Notes: generated from the letters alone by a model not told the origin. 64,000 nt of DNA from Candidatus Borreliella tachyglossi (GCF_003076595.1 NZ_CP025786.1:6824-70823), one strand, 5' to 3'; counted from the first letter of the stretch, positions 27,384 to 37,038 are shown. A program made the numbers and translations.

Positions 27384-27803
27384 CTAGACCCTCTCAACTT
27401 CGCAATTAATCGCATGAATCACAAAATTAACAGTCTCACTATCATTTGCATAGCTCCTGCTTGGTACTTCAGAAAAAAACGCACTATTGGAAATAATTTT
27501 AAGTCCCATCTGGTCATTGAAAACTAATGGTTTAAGTTTTTCTAGTTTGGAAGAATCAGAGTAAAATTGATCATTACTAAGTTTAGTTAAAGCCTTATAA
27601 TCTGCTGATCCTTTGGTAATCTCTAAATTGAATATATGAGTAACAGTTCTTGGATCTCTGAAACTAGGAATTGGCACATTGCGATCCTCAGTGCTTGCAG
27701 TAGCCATAATATTTGGTGATGTGGAATATTGAACTTTTCCTCTATCTATTAGAATACCTGCAAAGCTAAAAAATACTAAATCTAGTGAGTAGTAATCCTT
27801 CAT
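27384..27803 (-). CDS. Phage tail tube protein, DUF1463
   Basis: 139 residues, beginning MKDYYSLDLVFFSFAG with PIPSFRDPRTVTHIFNLEIT, as in cp32 DUF1463. Strand-rich composition and position directly after the sheath gene indicate the tail tube. Its ATG overlaps the sheath stop as ATGA. Confidence 0.78.
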   Translation of the reverse strand: MKDYYSLDLVFFSFAGILIDRGKVQYSTSPNIMATASTEDRNVPIPSFRDPRTVTHIFNLEITKGSADYKALTKLSNDQFYSDSSKLEKLKPLVFNDQMGLKIISNSAFFSEVPSRSYANDSETVNFVIHAINCEVERV

Positions 27804-28882
27804 TGTGCAGCTGCCTCCCCTCTTAAATAATCATTAATATCATCACTACTAATATTTAAGACTACGCTTTTAAAGCTATCATTATATTTAACTCGAATAG
27901 ATAGGTTTAAGCCTAATCCATTAGTTGTAACAATTTTAAGTTTAATGTCCCCATAAGATACAATTAATCCTCTTTCTTTGAATTCCTTAAATAAACACTC
28001 AAGGCCTGCTGTGTAAGCATTAGGTTTCCCGTCCTCAATATTAAGCGCACTAAGCTTGCTGTTTTGTCTATTGTTTCGATTCCAAATACGAATAAGCTCG
28101 CGTGTTGCTTCCGTTTTTAACACATAATATGTAAAGACTTCATCAATTGGATTACCCGCAAAATCAACCCCTTCTTTTAATGCTAAAACCCCATCCCTTC
28201 CGGTCTCATTGAGTAGTGAATAAAAATTAATATTATCTTTTCGCAAAGCGCTAATTAAATTTGCATCATAGATTGGATTACCCTTAAGCGTGATTCCATA
28301 AGGATTAACAGACTGGAAAATTGATGCTTGGTGCAAATACTTAGAGATGAACTTTAGATGCAAATTATCATCATTTACATATACAACAATAATTCCATCT
28401 CGTTGACTTGCAACTTTTTTCTTTAAAAAATCAGGTAACTCTTTAGTCTTACTTGCAAATACGCTAAATTGAACCAAAGCCTTAATTGCCTCATAATCAC
28501 TCTTAAGCGTTTCTTCCACTTTATCCACAAATACTACAAAGGTGTGTGCATGTTTCTCTAAGTATGCAACTAAATTTTTTATGTCCTTGTAGATATATAA
28601 ACTTAAAGATCCTAGACCCGCTTCACCAAAAAAATCACTGCAACTTGTAGCTAGAAAAGTTTTCTGCTCCAAGATAATTTTGGCCTTCTGATGATCTTCA
28701 CTTACCAAATCTTTAGCCTTAGGAAGTTCTTCAATGCTTGCCTTAAAGCTTGAAGTATTTAGTACAAGATGCCCTTCGCTTAAAACATCGCTTTTGTAAA
28801 TAAGCAAAGGACTACAATAACTAATACTATTTGGCTTAACTGCACTATCAATTAAATTAACATTAATTGTATCTTGTGGCAT
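27800..28882 (-). CDS. Contractile tail sheath-like protein, DUF787
   Basis: 360 residues. Recognised as the cp32 DUF787 family. Sheath-like features are the alpha/beta middle (DGIIVVYVNDD), DFAGNPIDEVFTYYVLK near residue 270 and a conserved C-terminal strand domain. A sheath plus tube pair implies a contractile (myovirus-type) tail, as described for the cp32 phage phiBB-1. Second-half operon gene, overlapping the tube gene by 4 bp. Confidence 0.78.
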   Translation of the reverse strand: MPQDTINVNLIDSAVKPNSISYCSPLLIYKSDVLSEGHLVLNTSSFKASIEELPKAKDLVSEDHQKAKIILEQKTFLATSCSDFFGEAGLGSLSLYIYKDIKNLVAYLEKHAHTFVVFVDKVEETLKSDYEAIKALVQFSVFASKTKELPDFLKKKVASQRDGIIVVYVNDDNLHLKFISKYLHQASIFQSVNPYGITLKGNPIYDANLISALRKDNINFYSLLNETGRDGVLALKEGVDFAGNPIDEVFTYYVLKTEATRELIRIWNRNNRQNSKLSALNIEDGKPNAYTAGLECLFKEFKERGLIVSYGDIKLKIVTTNGLGLNLSIRVKYNDSFKSVVLNISSDDINDYLRGEAAAQ

Positions 28883-28947
28883 ATTATCTCCTTTTTAAAT
28901 TTAATTTTTAATATATTTTTTATTTATTATACTTAAATCCAATTATT

Positions 28948-29484
28948 TTAAATCTCCACAGCTTGTATGTTTGCTCTATAAATCTGACTTAGCCCAATAC
29001 ATGATCTATTGCGTCCACCTGACACATTCTTGATCCCCTCATTATTTAGATTACTTATTGCTTTTATGTAATAATTTATAGATAGCTTACTCGAGTTTTC
29101 AAGTTGCTGCAAAAATTCAAACCTATGAGAGCTTTCATGTAAAAATTCCAGAAAATGCTCATAAACACTATGCAAGTTACAATAAGTCGCAAGTTCACAG
29201 CAACAATCTCTAGTAAACCCTAAAAAGTAAATAGTAAAATTTAAGCTAAATTCATTAACATTCCCATAAAACCCTCCACTCCTTAAGCTTCGTGGGACAA
29301 GTTCTTCGTACCCTTCTGGCCTTACAACAAGTAAATCAGAATGATTTTCTGGTAAATCACTTAAATTTAGGCTATTATATGAATTAATAAGCTCTATATT
29401 TAAAGATTGCCTCTTTAAGTATTCCTTAAACTTAAGTAATACTTTGATTAGAAAAGTTTGAGATTCATATAAACTCAGTAACAT
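28948..29484 (-). CDS. Tail-operon protein, DUF764-like
   Basis: 178 residues from the ATG at 29484, chosen over an upstream in-frame start because GGGAG lies about 8 bases before it. Mixed alpha/beta with SDLLVVRPEGYEEL. Position between the DUF1506-like gene and the sheath is that of a tail terminator or neck protein (inference). Confidence 0.65.
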   Translation of the reverse strand: MLLSLYESQTFLIKVLLKFKEYLKRQSLNIELINSYNSLNLSDLPENHSDLLVVRPEGYEELVPRSLRSGGFYGNVNEFSLNFTIYFLGFTRDCCCELATYCNLHSVYEHFLEFLHESSHRFEFLQQLENSSKLSINYYIKAISNLNNEGIKNVSGGRNRSCIGLSQIYRANIQAVEI

Positions 29485-29524
29485 AATTACAACTCCCATC
29501 TGCATTCTAACTTGCTTGCAAGTC

Positions 29525-29896
29525 TTAAAGTCTTCTAACCATCAAAACGGTATATCCGATTTCATTTTGGAAATATCCACTTATACTCATAATCTCTAGG
29601 AAAGACTTCTCAACTAATACTTGCTCTTCTGGTCTAAAGTTAAGACCATCTAGAGTGTAAACCTTAGCATAACGCTCGTTTACATATATTTTTGAACCAA
29701 AAAGCTCAACTGTCTCGTCTTTGTTTAATGGTAAGAATATGCCATTAAATTTAGTCAAATGATCATGATCAATCTTTGTCGAAATAGTTGCATTCTCGCT
29801 ATTTTTAACTAAGGTTTTTTTCAATAAAAACATAGGTTGCTCATACCTTCTGATAAGGTTAGATACTGTTAAATAAATATCTTTAAGCGCACTCAT
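29525..29896 (-). CDS. Head-tail connector-region protein, DUF1506-like
   Basis: 123 residues, strand-rich; the segment SKIYVNERYAKVYTLDGLNF resembles DUF1506 of cp32. ATG with AGGAG 7 bases upstream, overlapping the upstream stop (TAATG). Likely a head completion/stopper protein by position. Confidence 0.65.
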   Translation of the reverse strand: MSALKDIYLTVSNLIRRYEQPMFLLKKTLVKNSENATISTKIDHDHLTKFNGIFLPLNKDETVELFGSKIYVNERYAKVYTLDGLNFRPEEQVLVEKSFLEIMSISGYFQNEIGYTVLMVRRL

Positions 29897-30294
29897 TAGA
29901 TTACTCCTATTAATCCTTTATTTTTGCCCCTACTAATTTCTCTTAGCAGATCATTAAAGGCAATGCAAAAATCCTTAACTCGTGCTTCATCTCTTAAGAC
30001 ATAATCGGAATACTCCACCGATATCTCATTAAATCTCTCTGACTTTACTCTACTAAAGTCAAAATGTGTAAGCTTACCTCTCTTCTTAAGCTCACATCCT
30101 AGAAAGTAATAAATAAGAAGAAATACCTTACCATCATTTAAATCCTTAAGCCCTATGTCGTAACTAAGCAAAATATCCTCAAGTAACCCCAAATACACAT
30201 TAAAATCTTTGATACTAAACTCCTCTGTTTTAAGCACAAGCAAGTCTAATATTCGAGAGTATATGTAATCTAAAGGTTCAACCTCGTTTTTCAT
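29896..30294 (-). CDS. Head completion-type protein, cp32-like
   Basis: 132 residues, all-helical (DYIYSRILDLLVLKTEEF). The ATG at 30294 is chosen (GGGA about 9 bases upstream); a TTG 15 bases earlier is less well placed. Lies directly after the capsid gene, where head-tail adaptor proteins (gp6-like, helical) are usual. Family name not certain. Confidence 0.65.
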   Translation of the reverse strand: MKNEVEPLDYIYSRILDLLVLKTEEFSIKDFNVYLGLLEDILLSYDIGLKDLNDGKVFLLIYYFLGCELKKRGKLTHFDFSRVKSERFNEISVEYSDYVLRDEARVKDFCIAFNDLLREISRGKNKGLIGVI

Positions 30295-30299
30295 TTTTA

Positions 30300-31229
30300 T
30301 TATTCCCAAGTTACCTTAAGTCTAAGGATTGAATTCTCACTTGCAAGGATGCTACCAATAGAGAAATCCAGAAAACTAGTTCTAAAATTACTACTTGATA
30401 CTTGTGTATACGCATTAAGCACCGGTGGATGTCCATCTTTTAAAACTATAAGTTTAGAACTTCTCGGATAAATCAACATCTCATCGTCCAGTAAGTTCGT
30501 AGTTTCAAGTTCAATATCAGCATCATTGTTGATTGCCTTAAGAGAATCAAATAACATATCCTTATATGAATAATTATTATTGGGTAACCTCTCAAGCAAT
30601 AGCCCTTTAAGTTTAGCAGTAGTTAAAACTTTAAAAGGCACACTTCTCTCATCTTCTAGATTAATTTTACCTAGCTCTGCATTGCAAGCTTTTACTAAAT
30701 CCGCAGCTTTTGTGATCTTTATTGTCTTATCTATTTGCCCTGGAAGATTAAGTAGACCATACATAGTCTCTCTATTAGCCTCATCAACAAGAAGAGTACG
30801 CTTGTGCTTACCATCACCTGTAAGGCACAGACCACCTCTTAAATAGTGAGCACTAATCAGTTTGTGTATCTCAGCTATAGAATATTTAAGACCTTCTTTC
30901 ATATTAATATTATTTACAGCCTGTATATCTAATTTGCCATCAGGTGCGTAATATGTAAATGCGTATTGAAACGGCAAATAATTAACAAAAACTACTTGTC
31001 TTTTAAATTTAATAGTAGCAACGGTACTAAAATCATTAACCCTTAGAGTTGGAAGACCTGTTAAATTTGAATGCCACTTTACAACTCTCTCGCTAGCAAG
31101 TGATACATCACTACTCTCTATTTGTTCATTATCAAAAAAATGATAATATTCCGGAATCGGCCTCTCAAGAGATAAAGATTCTCTAATTGTATTTACAAAT
31201 TCTTCGTTATTAAATAAACTTTCACTCAT
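30300..31229 (-). CDS. Probable major capsid protein
   Basis: 309 residues from the ATG at 31229 (AGGAG 7 bases upstream). Recognised as a cp32 structural protein. Its size, its place between the DUF228 gene and adaptor-like genes, and the alpha/beta composition (SIGSILASENSILRLKVTW at the end) fit an HK97-type capsid subunit. No protease gene is seen nearby. Capsid identity is an inference. Confidence 0.65.
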   Translation of the reverse strand: MSESLFNNEEFVNTIRESLSLERPIPEYYHFFDNEQIESSDVSLASERVVKWHSNLTGLPTLRVNDFSTVATIKFKRQVVFVNYLPFQYAFTYYAPDGKLDIQAVNNINMKEGLKYSIAEIHKLISAHYLRGGLCLTGDGKHKRTLLVDEANRETMYGLLNLPGQIDKTIKITKAADLVKACNAELGKINLEDERSVPFKVLTTAKLKGLLLERLPNNNYSYKDMLFDSLKAINNDADIELETTNLLDDEMLIYPRSSKLIVLKDGHPPVLNAYTQVSSSNFRTSFLDFSIGSILASENSILRLKVTWE

Positions 31230-31246
31230 AATCAATCTCCTTAAAT

Positions 31247-31861
31247 TTAACTAGCACTCGCAATAGTCTTGCTTAATAGCATTACTTTTGTGCCATAATA
31301 TCCTGGTTTATCCTTAAACTCACAAGCACTACTTAAGGCCACTGCATGCATATATGAAGACTTACTGTTAATACTTTTAAATAATCCCGACTCATCAACA
31401 ACTAATCTATCTCCAGATTTAACATCATTATGACTAAGCACAATACATTCAAAACTACTAGCAATTGAGATAACTGTTGCTGTCTTAGTAAGATCATCAT
31501 AATCTACGCAAATCCCATAAAGATCATCACCCCCTCCGCGTGCAACCCTAGGCTCAAGCCCCTCCTCAATCACTAGCTTTACGCCACATTTATAGCAGAA
31601 ATTAATAGCTTGGAAATTTTGCAATCTTTCTGATGCAAAAGCCTTAAGCACACCTTTGTGAGCAAAATACATATTTGCAGATTCTAGTCCACCCGATTTA
31701 TCGAAAACAGATGAATATGTGTTATAATTAACTTGTTTAAGTTTCTCTAAAACTTCTGCATAACTTTTGGCTTTCCTTAAAGACTCCTTCTCTTCTCTAA
31801 GGCTATCATTTTGATGTAATAAATTATTTAAACTTGTCTCTAGATTATTCTTGTCTTGCAT
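31247..31861 (-). CDS. Capsid decoration-like protein, DUF228
   Basis: 204 residues. N-terminal coiled coil (LNNLLHQNDSLREEKESLRK) then a strand-rich domain with YGICVDYDDLTKTATVISI, typical of Borrelia DUF228. By position before the capsid gene it may be a decoration or scaffold-linked protein. ATG start. Confidence 0.72.
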   Translation of the reverse strand: MQDKNNLETSLNNLLHQNDSLREEKESLRKAKSYAEVLEKLKQVNYNTYSSVFDKSGGLESANMYFAHKGVLKAFASERLQNFQAINFCYKCGVKLVIEEGLEPRVARGGGDDLYGICVDYDDLTKTATVISIASSFECIVLSHNDVKSGDRLVVDESGLFKSINSKSSYMHAVALSSACEFKDKPGYYGTKVMLLSKTIASAS

Positions 31862-31914
31862 AAAATATTCTCCTAAAAATTTTTTAAATCAAAATTAATT
31901 TTTAAACTAAGATA

Positions 31915-32448
31915 TCAAGATTTAAGCGTATAAAATTCTTGCTTAATCTTGTGCCACTCATTCAGCATTGCTTGTCTTAAATCTTTATAATTATTTATTA
32001 AATTATCTTTATTTCTTAAATTTAATTCCCCACTAACATCATTAACTCTACTAAAAGTCATCAAGCTATATGAATTATTTTTGTTCTTACATGAATCAAT
32101 ATTTGCACTAGCAAGCCTTAAGAGTATATTTTTGACCTCCAGACTTAAGCTCGCAATATCAAGAGTGCCTGCAACTGCCAGTATCTGCTTTTCTGCAACA
32201 TATTTCTTTACAAGTTCACGAGCTTGAATATCTAAAGCCCCAGATAAATCATGTCCTGCATGTAAAAGTTCTTGTGTAGAATAGCTTGAACTTAAATGAT
32301 CATCAGCAAGCCTAGTTATCCAAACAGCCCTACTAATCATCTCATCACCAGTACCTGTTGTCGCCCTACCTGATAAAGCTTCCCCATTAAGCTCACTTGG
32401 TGAAACATTCATGTTAGGCCTTATAGCCTTTTCTGATGCTTCCTTCAC
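31915..32448 (-). CDS. Portal-adjacent phage protein, possibly DUF1357/scaffold
   Basis: 177 residues, helical, no signal peptide; GTG start 4-5 bases after AGGAGG and 9 bp from the portal stop. The position portal -> this gene -> DUF228 -> capsid is where scaffold or head-morphogenesis proteins sit. It may be a DUF1357 member; I am unsure of the family. Confidence 0.6.
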   Translation of the reverse strand: MKEASEKAIRPNMNVSPSELNGEALSGRATTGTGDEMISRAVWITRLADDHLSSSYSTQELLHAGHDLSGALDIQARELVKKYVAEKQILAVAGTLDIASLSLEVKNILLRLASANIDSCKNKNNSYSLMTFSRVNDVSGELNLRNKDNLINNYKDLRQAMLNEWHKIKQEFYTLKS

Positions 32449-32457
32449 GAAACCTCC

Positions 32458-33660
32458 TTAAAACGAAAAATTTAATTTCCTTCTCAAAGTTTCTATCTCA
32501 TCACCACTTAAAGAATTATGTTTTATAAGTTCTAAATATTTAGAATATGCATCTAGTAATTTTAAATCCCTTTCCAGCTTCTGCTCATCGCTTAAGATAA
32601 GCAAATCATTAAACTTCATGTTGAGCCTGTAATGCTTATTAAGCTTCATATTAACCGCAAGTGCAGCCGATTCTTGAACCGTACCTAAAAAATCAATATA
32701 GTTACTGCGATCTCCCTTGCCGTCTGAACCTAAACCCTTAACTTGTTCATTAAAACTTCTAGTTAATGGTTCTTTAGTGTCAGCACCAATTTTTGCTCGT
32801 ATAAGCTCAAATGCTTCCTTTAAAAATGTAAGATCATACTTTATGACTTCTAAACGTGCAGAACCATCCGCACTGTAAAATATTCCATCATTTCCTAAAC
32901 TATCCCTAAGCCTACTAAGCGTCCGATCAAGCTCAGAACCCCCAGCACCTGATACACCATCCCCAATGCTATCCTCACGATCATTGCTCTTAAAAAATGT
33001 AGCAAATAATCCCCTACCCTTAAACCCAGTAACCTGACTCCTAGCAGAACTTAAAGACTCCATAAGACTCACTAATTGTTCATCCTTGTAAAACAAAAAA
33101 TTATATTGCTCAATTCTCTTTTCAATCTCTATATATATCTGTTCCAAAAGACATATATCTAAAAGCAAACTCTGGGTATAAACTGGTGCATGTGCGCCCA
33201 ATATATAATCAAAGTTCTCATATATAATAACCCTACTCTTGTGTATAACAATGCTCTCACCATCATCACGTAAATACTGAATGCAATCATTATCACGATC
33301 ATCTCTTAAGCGTCTATAATCTAAATATTTAAACCCCACTGGTAATTCATCATTAACACCTCTACTTAAATCTTCGTCTAAAGATTTAGGCTTAATTAAA
33401 ATATACCCAGCCCCATTAAACCTATAACTTATCATAGCCTCAAGAAGTGCGTCTGATAACTCCAAACCTAAAAGTCTCAAATCAACATTAAAACCCACTC
33501 CCAAATATTCTAAATAAATACCAGGCCTTAAAGCATCCTCCACTGAATTTTCTATATAATTCCTAAAAAATATTGAATACTTGTAAAGTTCCATAGGATT
33601 TATATGACCCTCAGAACCTAGTACACGCGCAAATCTGTTAACTACTTTTTTAAATATCAT
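32458..33660 (-). CDS. Phage portal protein, DUF1073-type
   Basis: 400 residues. The portal forms the ring through which DNA enters the capsid. Features: strand-rich wing with GAGYILIKPK, HKSRVIIYENFDYI near residue 145 and a long helical stem region; matches the cp32 portal family (DUF1073). It heads the leftward structural operon (33660 to 22063). Normally the terminase gene is directly upstream; here it is 13.7 kb away at 47332. Confidence 0.8.
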   Translation of the reverse strand: MIFKKVVNRFARVLGSEGHINPMELYKYSIFFRNYIENSVEDALRPGIYLEYLGVGFNVDLRLLGLELSDALLEAMISYRFNGAGYILIKPKSLDEDLSRGVNDELPVGFKYLDYRRLRDDRDNDCIQYLRDDGESIVIHKSRVIIYENFDYILGAHAPVYTQSLLLDICLLEQIYIEIEKRIEQYNFLFYKDEQLVSLMESLSSARSQVTGFKGRGLFATFFKSNDREDSIGDGVSGAGGSELDRTLSRLRDSLGNDGIFYSADGSARLEVIKYDLTFLKEAFELIRAKIGADTKEPLTRSFNEQVKGLGSDGKGDRSNYIDFLGTVQESAALAVNMKLNKHYRLNMKFNDLLILSDEQKLERDLKLLDAYSKYLELIKHNSLSGDEIETLRRKLNFSF

Positions 33661-34018
33661 AAATTAACTATATCAAAAAAAATATATTTTGTAAAACACT
33701 TATCATTTAATAACTTTTATTATATTTAAATAATTTTAATATAATAAAAGTTATTGGTTTTAAAATTTATCTAACTCCAGAATATTTGTTATTCTCCATT
33801 TAGATTTCATTTTAAAATAACCACTAAATTGTACTGGGATCGGGAGTTAAAGACGCACCGATAAGTTTATTTTAACTGCACTAAGGTTGTGGAAGTCTCA
33901 AGGATCATTCGGTCAGATTAACTGTACTTACATCAAGAGGCCAAAAAAACCATTTAACTTACCTCTTAAGTACACTCCAAAAAATTCAGATAAGAACGTG
34001 CTCCCATGAATTAAGGCA
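33661..34018. other. Region upstream of the portal operon
   Basis: 358 bp without a gene between the Mlp-like gene and the portal gene. It should hold the promoter of the structural operon and the end of the Mlp-like transcript. A weak pairing of CCTCTT with AAGAGG near 33940-33980 may be a terminator. No clear promoter can be named. Confidence 0.35.
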
Positions 34019-34351
34019 TTAACTTCCCCTAAATAATTGAATTAAGTCACCGCAGTTTTTGTGTCCAAGTGCCTCTTTAATTTTTCCTTCATCTAAGCCT
34101 AAAAGTTTATCAAACTGATCTTTTTTTAAGTTTTGTTTAAGAGCATCTAAATCTGATCGTTGCTTTGCATCTAATTTTTCTCTTATGGCCTCTTCTGGTG
34201 TTTTTTTATTTACTGTAGCTTGCTCTTCTTTTACACCTACTTTACTTTCACCTTTCACCTTACTATTTCCAGCATTCCTCATAATCTCACCATATGGCTT
34301 ACAACTAAAAAACAGTAACAATAAAATTAACATAAAATTAATCTCCTTCAT
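34019..34351 (-). CDS. mlp: Mlp-family lipoprotein, short form
   Basis: 110 residues with lipobox FFSC (Cys17). The Mlp core is visible: EEAIREKLDAKQRSDLDALK followed by DQFDKLLGLDEGKIKEALGH, as in the multicopy lipoproteins carried on cp32. It ends soon after the core, so it lacks much of the usual C-terminal half. Mlps are outer-surface lipoproteins expressed in the mammal; their function is not settled. ATG with a GGAG site upstream. Confidence 0.8.
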   Translation of the reverse strand: MKEINFMLILLLLFFSCKPYGEIMRNAGNSKVKGESKVGVKEEQATVNKKTPEEAIREKLDAKQRSDLDALKQNLKKDQFDKLLGLDEGKIKEALGHKNCGDLIQLFRGS

Positions 34352-34688
34352 TATCTATCTCTCCTATTCCTTACACTAACCATAGTCAATAAATATATAG
34401 CAACTAAAGATATCATCATTAAGAGTATTAAACTTGTTAAAGTGGAGTATTAATTTACTAACTACTTAGGTTTAAGCATACAAGCCTTAAACTACTGCGT
34501 GTATTACAACTACACTTAACACATAGCGCACCTTTAAGACCAAAAATCTATAAGTTTTGCTTCCTCCTAAGCCTAAGTTTTATTCTTTAAAATTTTATAC
34601 TTAAAGGCTTGCTATGAACACCGCTTAAAGCTTGTTTAAAAAACACATAAATATTTATCTAAAATACTTGCGAGGTCTGCCTCTCTTT
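34352..34688. other. Intergenic, 337 bp
   Basis: Leader of the Mlp-like gene and downstream part of 34689..34889. No gene or clear hairpin seen. Confidence 0.4.
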
Positions 34689-34889
34689 TTAGGAATCCCT
34701 GAAAGTATAAACTGGTGCAATGCTTAAAATTATATAACTAATGTACATAAGTTTTATGAGCACAATTGAAAGAAATTTAATAATATTCATAAACGCGATT
34801 GAAAGAAATTTAACAGTTTTCATAAATATAATTAAAAAACACTTCTTGGCTTTCATGATTGCAATTAAAATAGACTTAAGAGTTTTCAT
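34689..34889 (-). CDS. Small hydrophobic protein built of 11-residue repeats
   Basis: 66 residues with AGGGGAGG just before the ATG, so translation is plausible. The first 55 residues are about five copies of an 11-residue unit of type MKxxKFLSIxF (MKTLKSILIAI, MKAKKCFLIIF, MKTVKFLSIAF, MNIIKFLSIVL), encoded by a 33-bp tandem repeat. Cationic and hydrophobic residues alternate, so it would bind or span membranes. No homologue recognised; it could be a small membrane-active peptide or a repeat-born frame. Confidence 0.55.
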   Translation of the reverse strand: MKTLKSILIAIMKAKKCFLIIFMKTVKFLSIAFMNIIKFLSIVLIKLMYISYIILSIAPVYTFRDS

Positions 34890-34918
34890 TTAACCTCCCC
34901 TTAAAAATTTATACCTAA

Positions 34919-34998
34919 TAAGTATATCTCAATATTAAAATTTTATAAGTAAATCTCAATATTAAAATTTTATAAGTAAATCTCAATATTAAAATTTA
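34919..34998. repeat. Three tandem 27-bp repeats
   Basis: Unit TAAGTAAATCTCAATATTAA plus AAATTTTA, three consecutive copies, just upstream of 34689..34889. Could be part of a control region. Confidence 0.85.
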
Positions 34999-35125
34999 AG
35001 GAGATTATCAACAACTAAAGGGATTAATTTTTCAATATCTATGTTTAAGAGCAATACAACTTAACCCAACTACTCAGCCTAATCTCTTGTGCAATTCAAG
35101 CAAAGTCTTTGAGTCTATTTATTAG

Positions 35126-35584
35126 TTAGAAATCATATTCTTTCAAAAAATTGGGTAACTGGACGACATATTCCTTATGATCATGAGAGATCAAAGTAAC
35201 TTTAAGTTTATCTTGCGCCTTTAGTCTATCAATGAGTCCTTGCCTTAGATTAACAACAAAAGTATTAACCACTTCCACTGGAAATATAATATCAAAAAGT
35301 GGTCTCTGATATTCTGTAACAGGATTTATCTGAAAATCCTTAATGGTTTCAAGTTGAGCACTAGGTTCATACAAATAAAAGATTGAAGGTTGTGCATCTA
35401 CACCATCAAAAATGACATTTGTAAAATCAATCATTTTCTTTCCATCAACTATAACAAACTCCAGCTCATAAGCCGGATACTCCTTACGACAAAAATATTT
35501 ATTACAAGACTCTAAAGCACAAGCTGATAATAAAAATAACCCTGAAACATTGATAAATACTAATATCCTTGCAACAAATCGCAT
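35126..35584 (-). CDS. Lipoprotein, second gene of a duplicated two-gene cassette
   Basis: 152 residues from the ATG at 35584 (GGAGG 8 bases upstream; earlier in-frame starts are too close to that site). Lipobox LSAC (Cys22). The domain YELEFVIVDGKKMIDFTNVI through LISHDHKEYVVQLPNFLKEY aligns with the C-terminal domain of 38454..39119. It lies 23 bp after 35608..36168, whose paralogue is likewise next to the paralogue of this gene. Function unknown. Confidence 0.72.
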   Translation of the reverse strand: MRFVARILVFINVSGLFLLSACALESCNKYFCRKEYPAYELEFVIVDGKKMIDFTNVIFDGVDAQPSIFYLYEPSAQLETIKDFQINPVTEYQRPLFDIIFPVEVVNTFVVNLRQGLIDRLKAQDKLKVTLISHDHKEYVVQLPNFLKEYDF

Positions 35585-35607
35585 AACCATCACCTCCAAA
35601 CTAAAAA

Positions 35608-36168
35608 TTACCTAGGTATTCCATTAGGGTGTATAAGCTCAATAGAATTGAGGAATGCAAGTAAATTTACAGGACTTACCTTAAAAGAATAATTTTTATC
35701 AATACCAGTTTCCGTCTCAGATGCAATAACGAAGAAATCCAATTCTTGCGTCCCTGCCTTGCCGGCTAAATTTTTCCATTCTTGCATACAGTGATTTAAA
35801 TCAATATCAACCCGCACTTCCCATGTTCCATTATACTCACGCATTATCAAAGCTCCATCACGCTTATCCTCTTCCATAGATCCTTCAACTAAAAGACAAA
35901 TATCATGTTCAACTAACCTTAAATGCTTTATTAAAAGTTCCCTCTCATTTACAAGACGAGCATGCAAAACGCAATAATCACTCAAAATATCAAATCCAAG
36001 TGAAAAAGTATCATTACCATTTCTCAAATTCAATTTAATTATGCCCAGATCAGGACTATTGCTATGACGCTTAATTATAACCTCTTGGGACTGCTTAGGC
36101 AAAGCTTTACAAGACACAAATAAATTTATCCCGAAAGCCATTATTAAAAATAATCTTTCTATTCTCAT
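35608..36168 (-). CDS. Lipoprotein, first gene of a duplicated two-gene cassette
   Basis: 186 residues, lipobox FVSC (Cys20). Strand-rich domain (LGIIKLNLRNGNDTFSLGFD) related to 39169..39726 (shared order: Ile/Leu-rich strands, SLGFDIL/SLDFNIL, W/F-rich core, ETGI or ESGI before the last strands). ATG start. Probably co-transcribed with the next gene; the two products may act together (inference). Confidence 0.72.
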   Translation of the reverse strand: MRIERLFLIMAFGINLFVSCKALPKQSQEVIIKRHSNSPDLGIIKLNLRNGNDTFSLGFDILSDYCVLHARLVNERELLIKHLRLVEHDICLLVEGSMEEDKRDGALIMREYNGTWEVRVDIDLNHCMQEWKNLAGKAGTQELDFFVIASETETGIDKNYSFKVSPVNLLAFLNSIELIHPNGIPR

Positions 36169-36222
36169 AGATTAAATACCTCCCAACGAGCTTCTGTTTG
36201 TCACTTTGAAAAACACTTTATA

Positions 36223-36810
36223 TCATTTATTAATATTAATAATGCTATCAATTCGTCTAAGTGCAAGCTCGCCTGATGCCCTAATTGACATATAAATTAT
36301 GTTCATCAAAGTCTTATCTGCTCCTAAAGTTGATTTTAAAACCTCAAACACCACACCTAAAGCCCTAGCTTCAAGTATGCTCTTAGCTTCTTTAATCTCA
36401 GCCTCAGCATCATCTATTAACTCACAATCATCAAAAGTATGACTTAATCCCTCCCTTAATCGTCTCTCAATCTCATCCATCGTATGGAAATCCGTCCTAA
36501 TCCAATAAAATAAATCCAATACATTATCCACTATCTGAATTACAGATGATGTGTCAATCTCTTGAATAAACTTATCTCTAACTAATAAGAGATGATTATT
36601 AAGTCTAAAAGTTACAGCGACAACAACCTCTACCGTCTCCTTTATTCTATCAACTCCATAGTTTAATTCCTTTATGTTGGTTGTACTACAAATTCTATCC
36701 AATCTATGCGTAATCTTAATTAGTGAATCAACAGTTACCTGCTCTAGTCTTTTTGCTACATTAACATCATGATTTAAACTTAAATAACTACGAATGTCTT
36801 CCCTTTTCAT
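36223..36810 (-). CDS. Helical cytoplasmic protein of unknown function
   Basis: 195 residues, no signal peptide, predicted entirely alpha-helical with many charged residues (EIERRLREGLSHTFDDCELI). ATG; no strong ribosome-binding site but a normal codon pattern. First gene of a leftward group with the cassette 36168 -> 35126. No family recognised. Confidence 0.65.
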   Translation of the reverse strand: MKREDIRSYLSLNHDVNVAKRLEQVTVDSLIKITHRLDRICSTTNIKELNYGVDRIKETVEVVVAVTFRLNNHLLLVRDKFIQEIDTSSVIQIVDNVLDLFYWIRTDFHTMDEIERRLREGLSHTFDDCELIDDAEAEIKEAKSILEARALGVVFEVLKSTLGADKTLMNIIYMSIRASGELALRRIDSIININK

Positions 36811-37038
36811 AAATCGTCACTCTTTATTCAAACCAATTACATAACCTTGAAATACTTTATTTTATCAATTCCAAAGAAAATTAATGCTTTTATTACATGA
36901 CAGTGAAAACCTTAAACCAGTTGCAGTTATTAATTAATTGGTGATTATGGATTTATTATAATATCTAACCTTTAAAATTAATAGTAAAGATTACTTTAAA
37001 CTATTAAATAACTTTAGACTCATTGACTGATAAGGCAA
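36811..37038. other. Leader of 36223..36810
   Basis: Part of a 313-bp gap; AT-rich, no gene seen, ending at the hairpin that follows 37124..37783. Confidence 0.35.
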
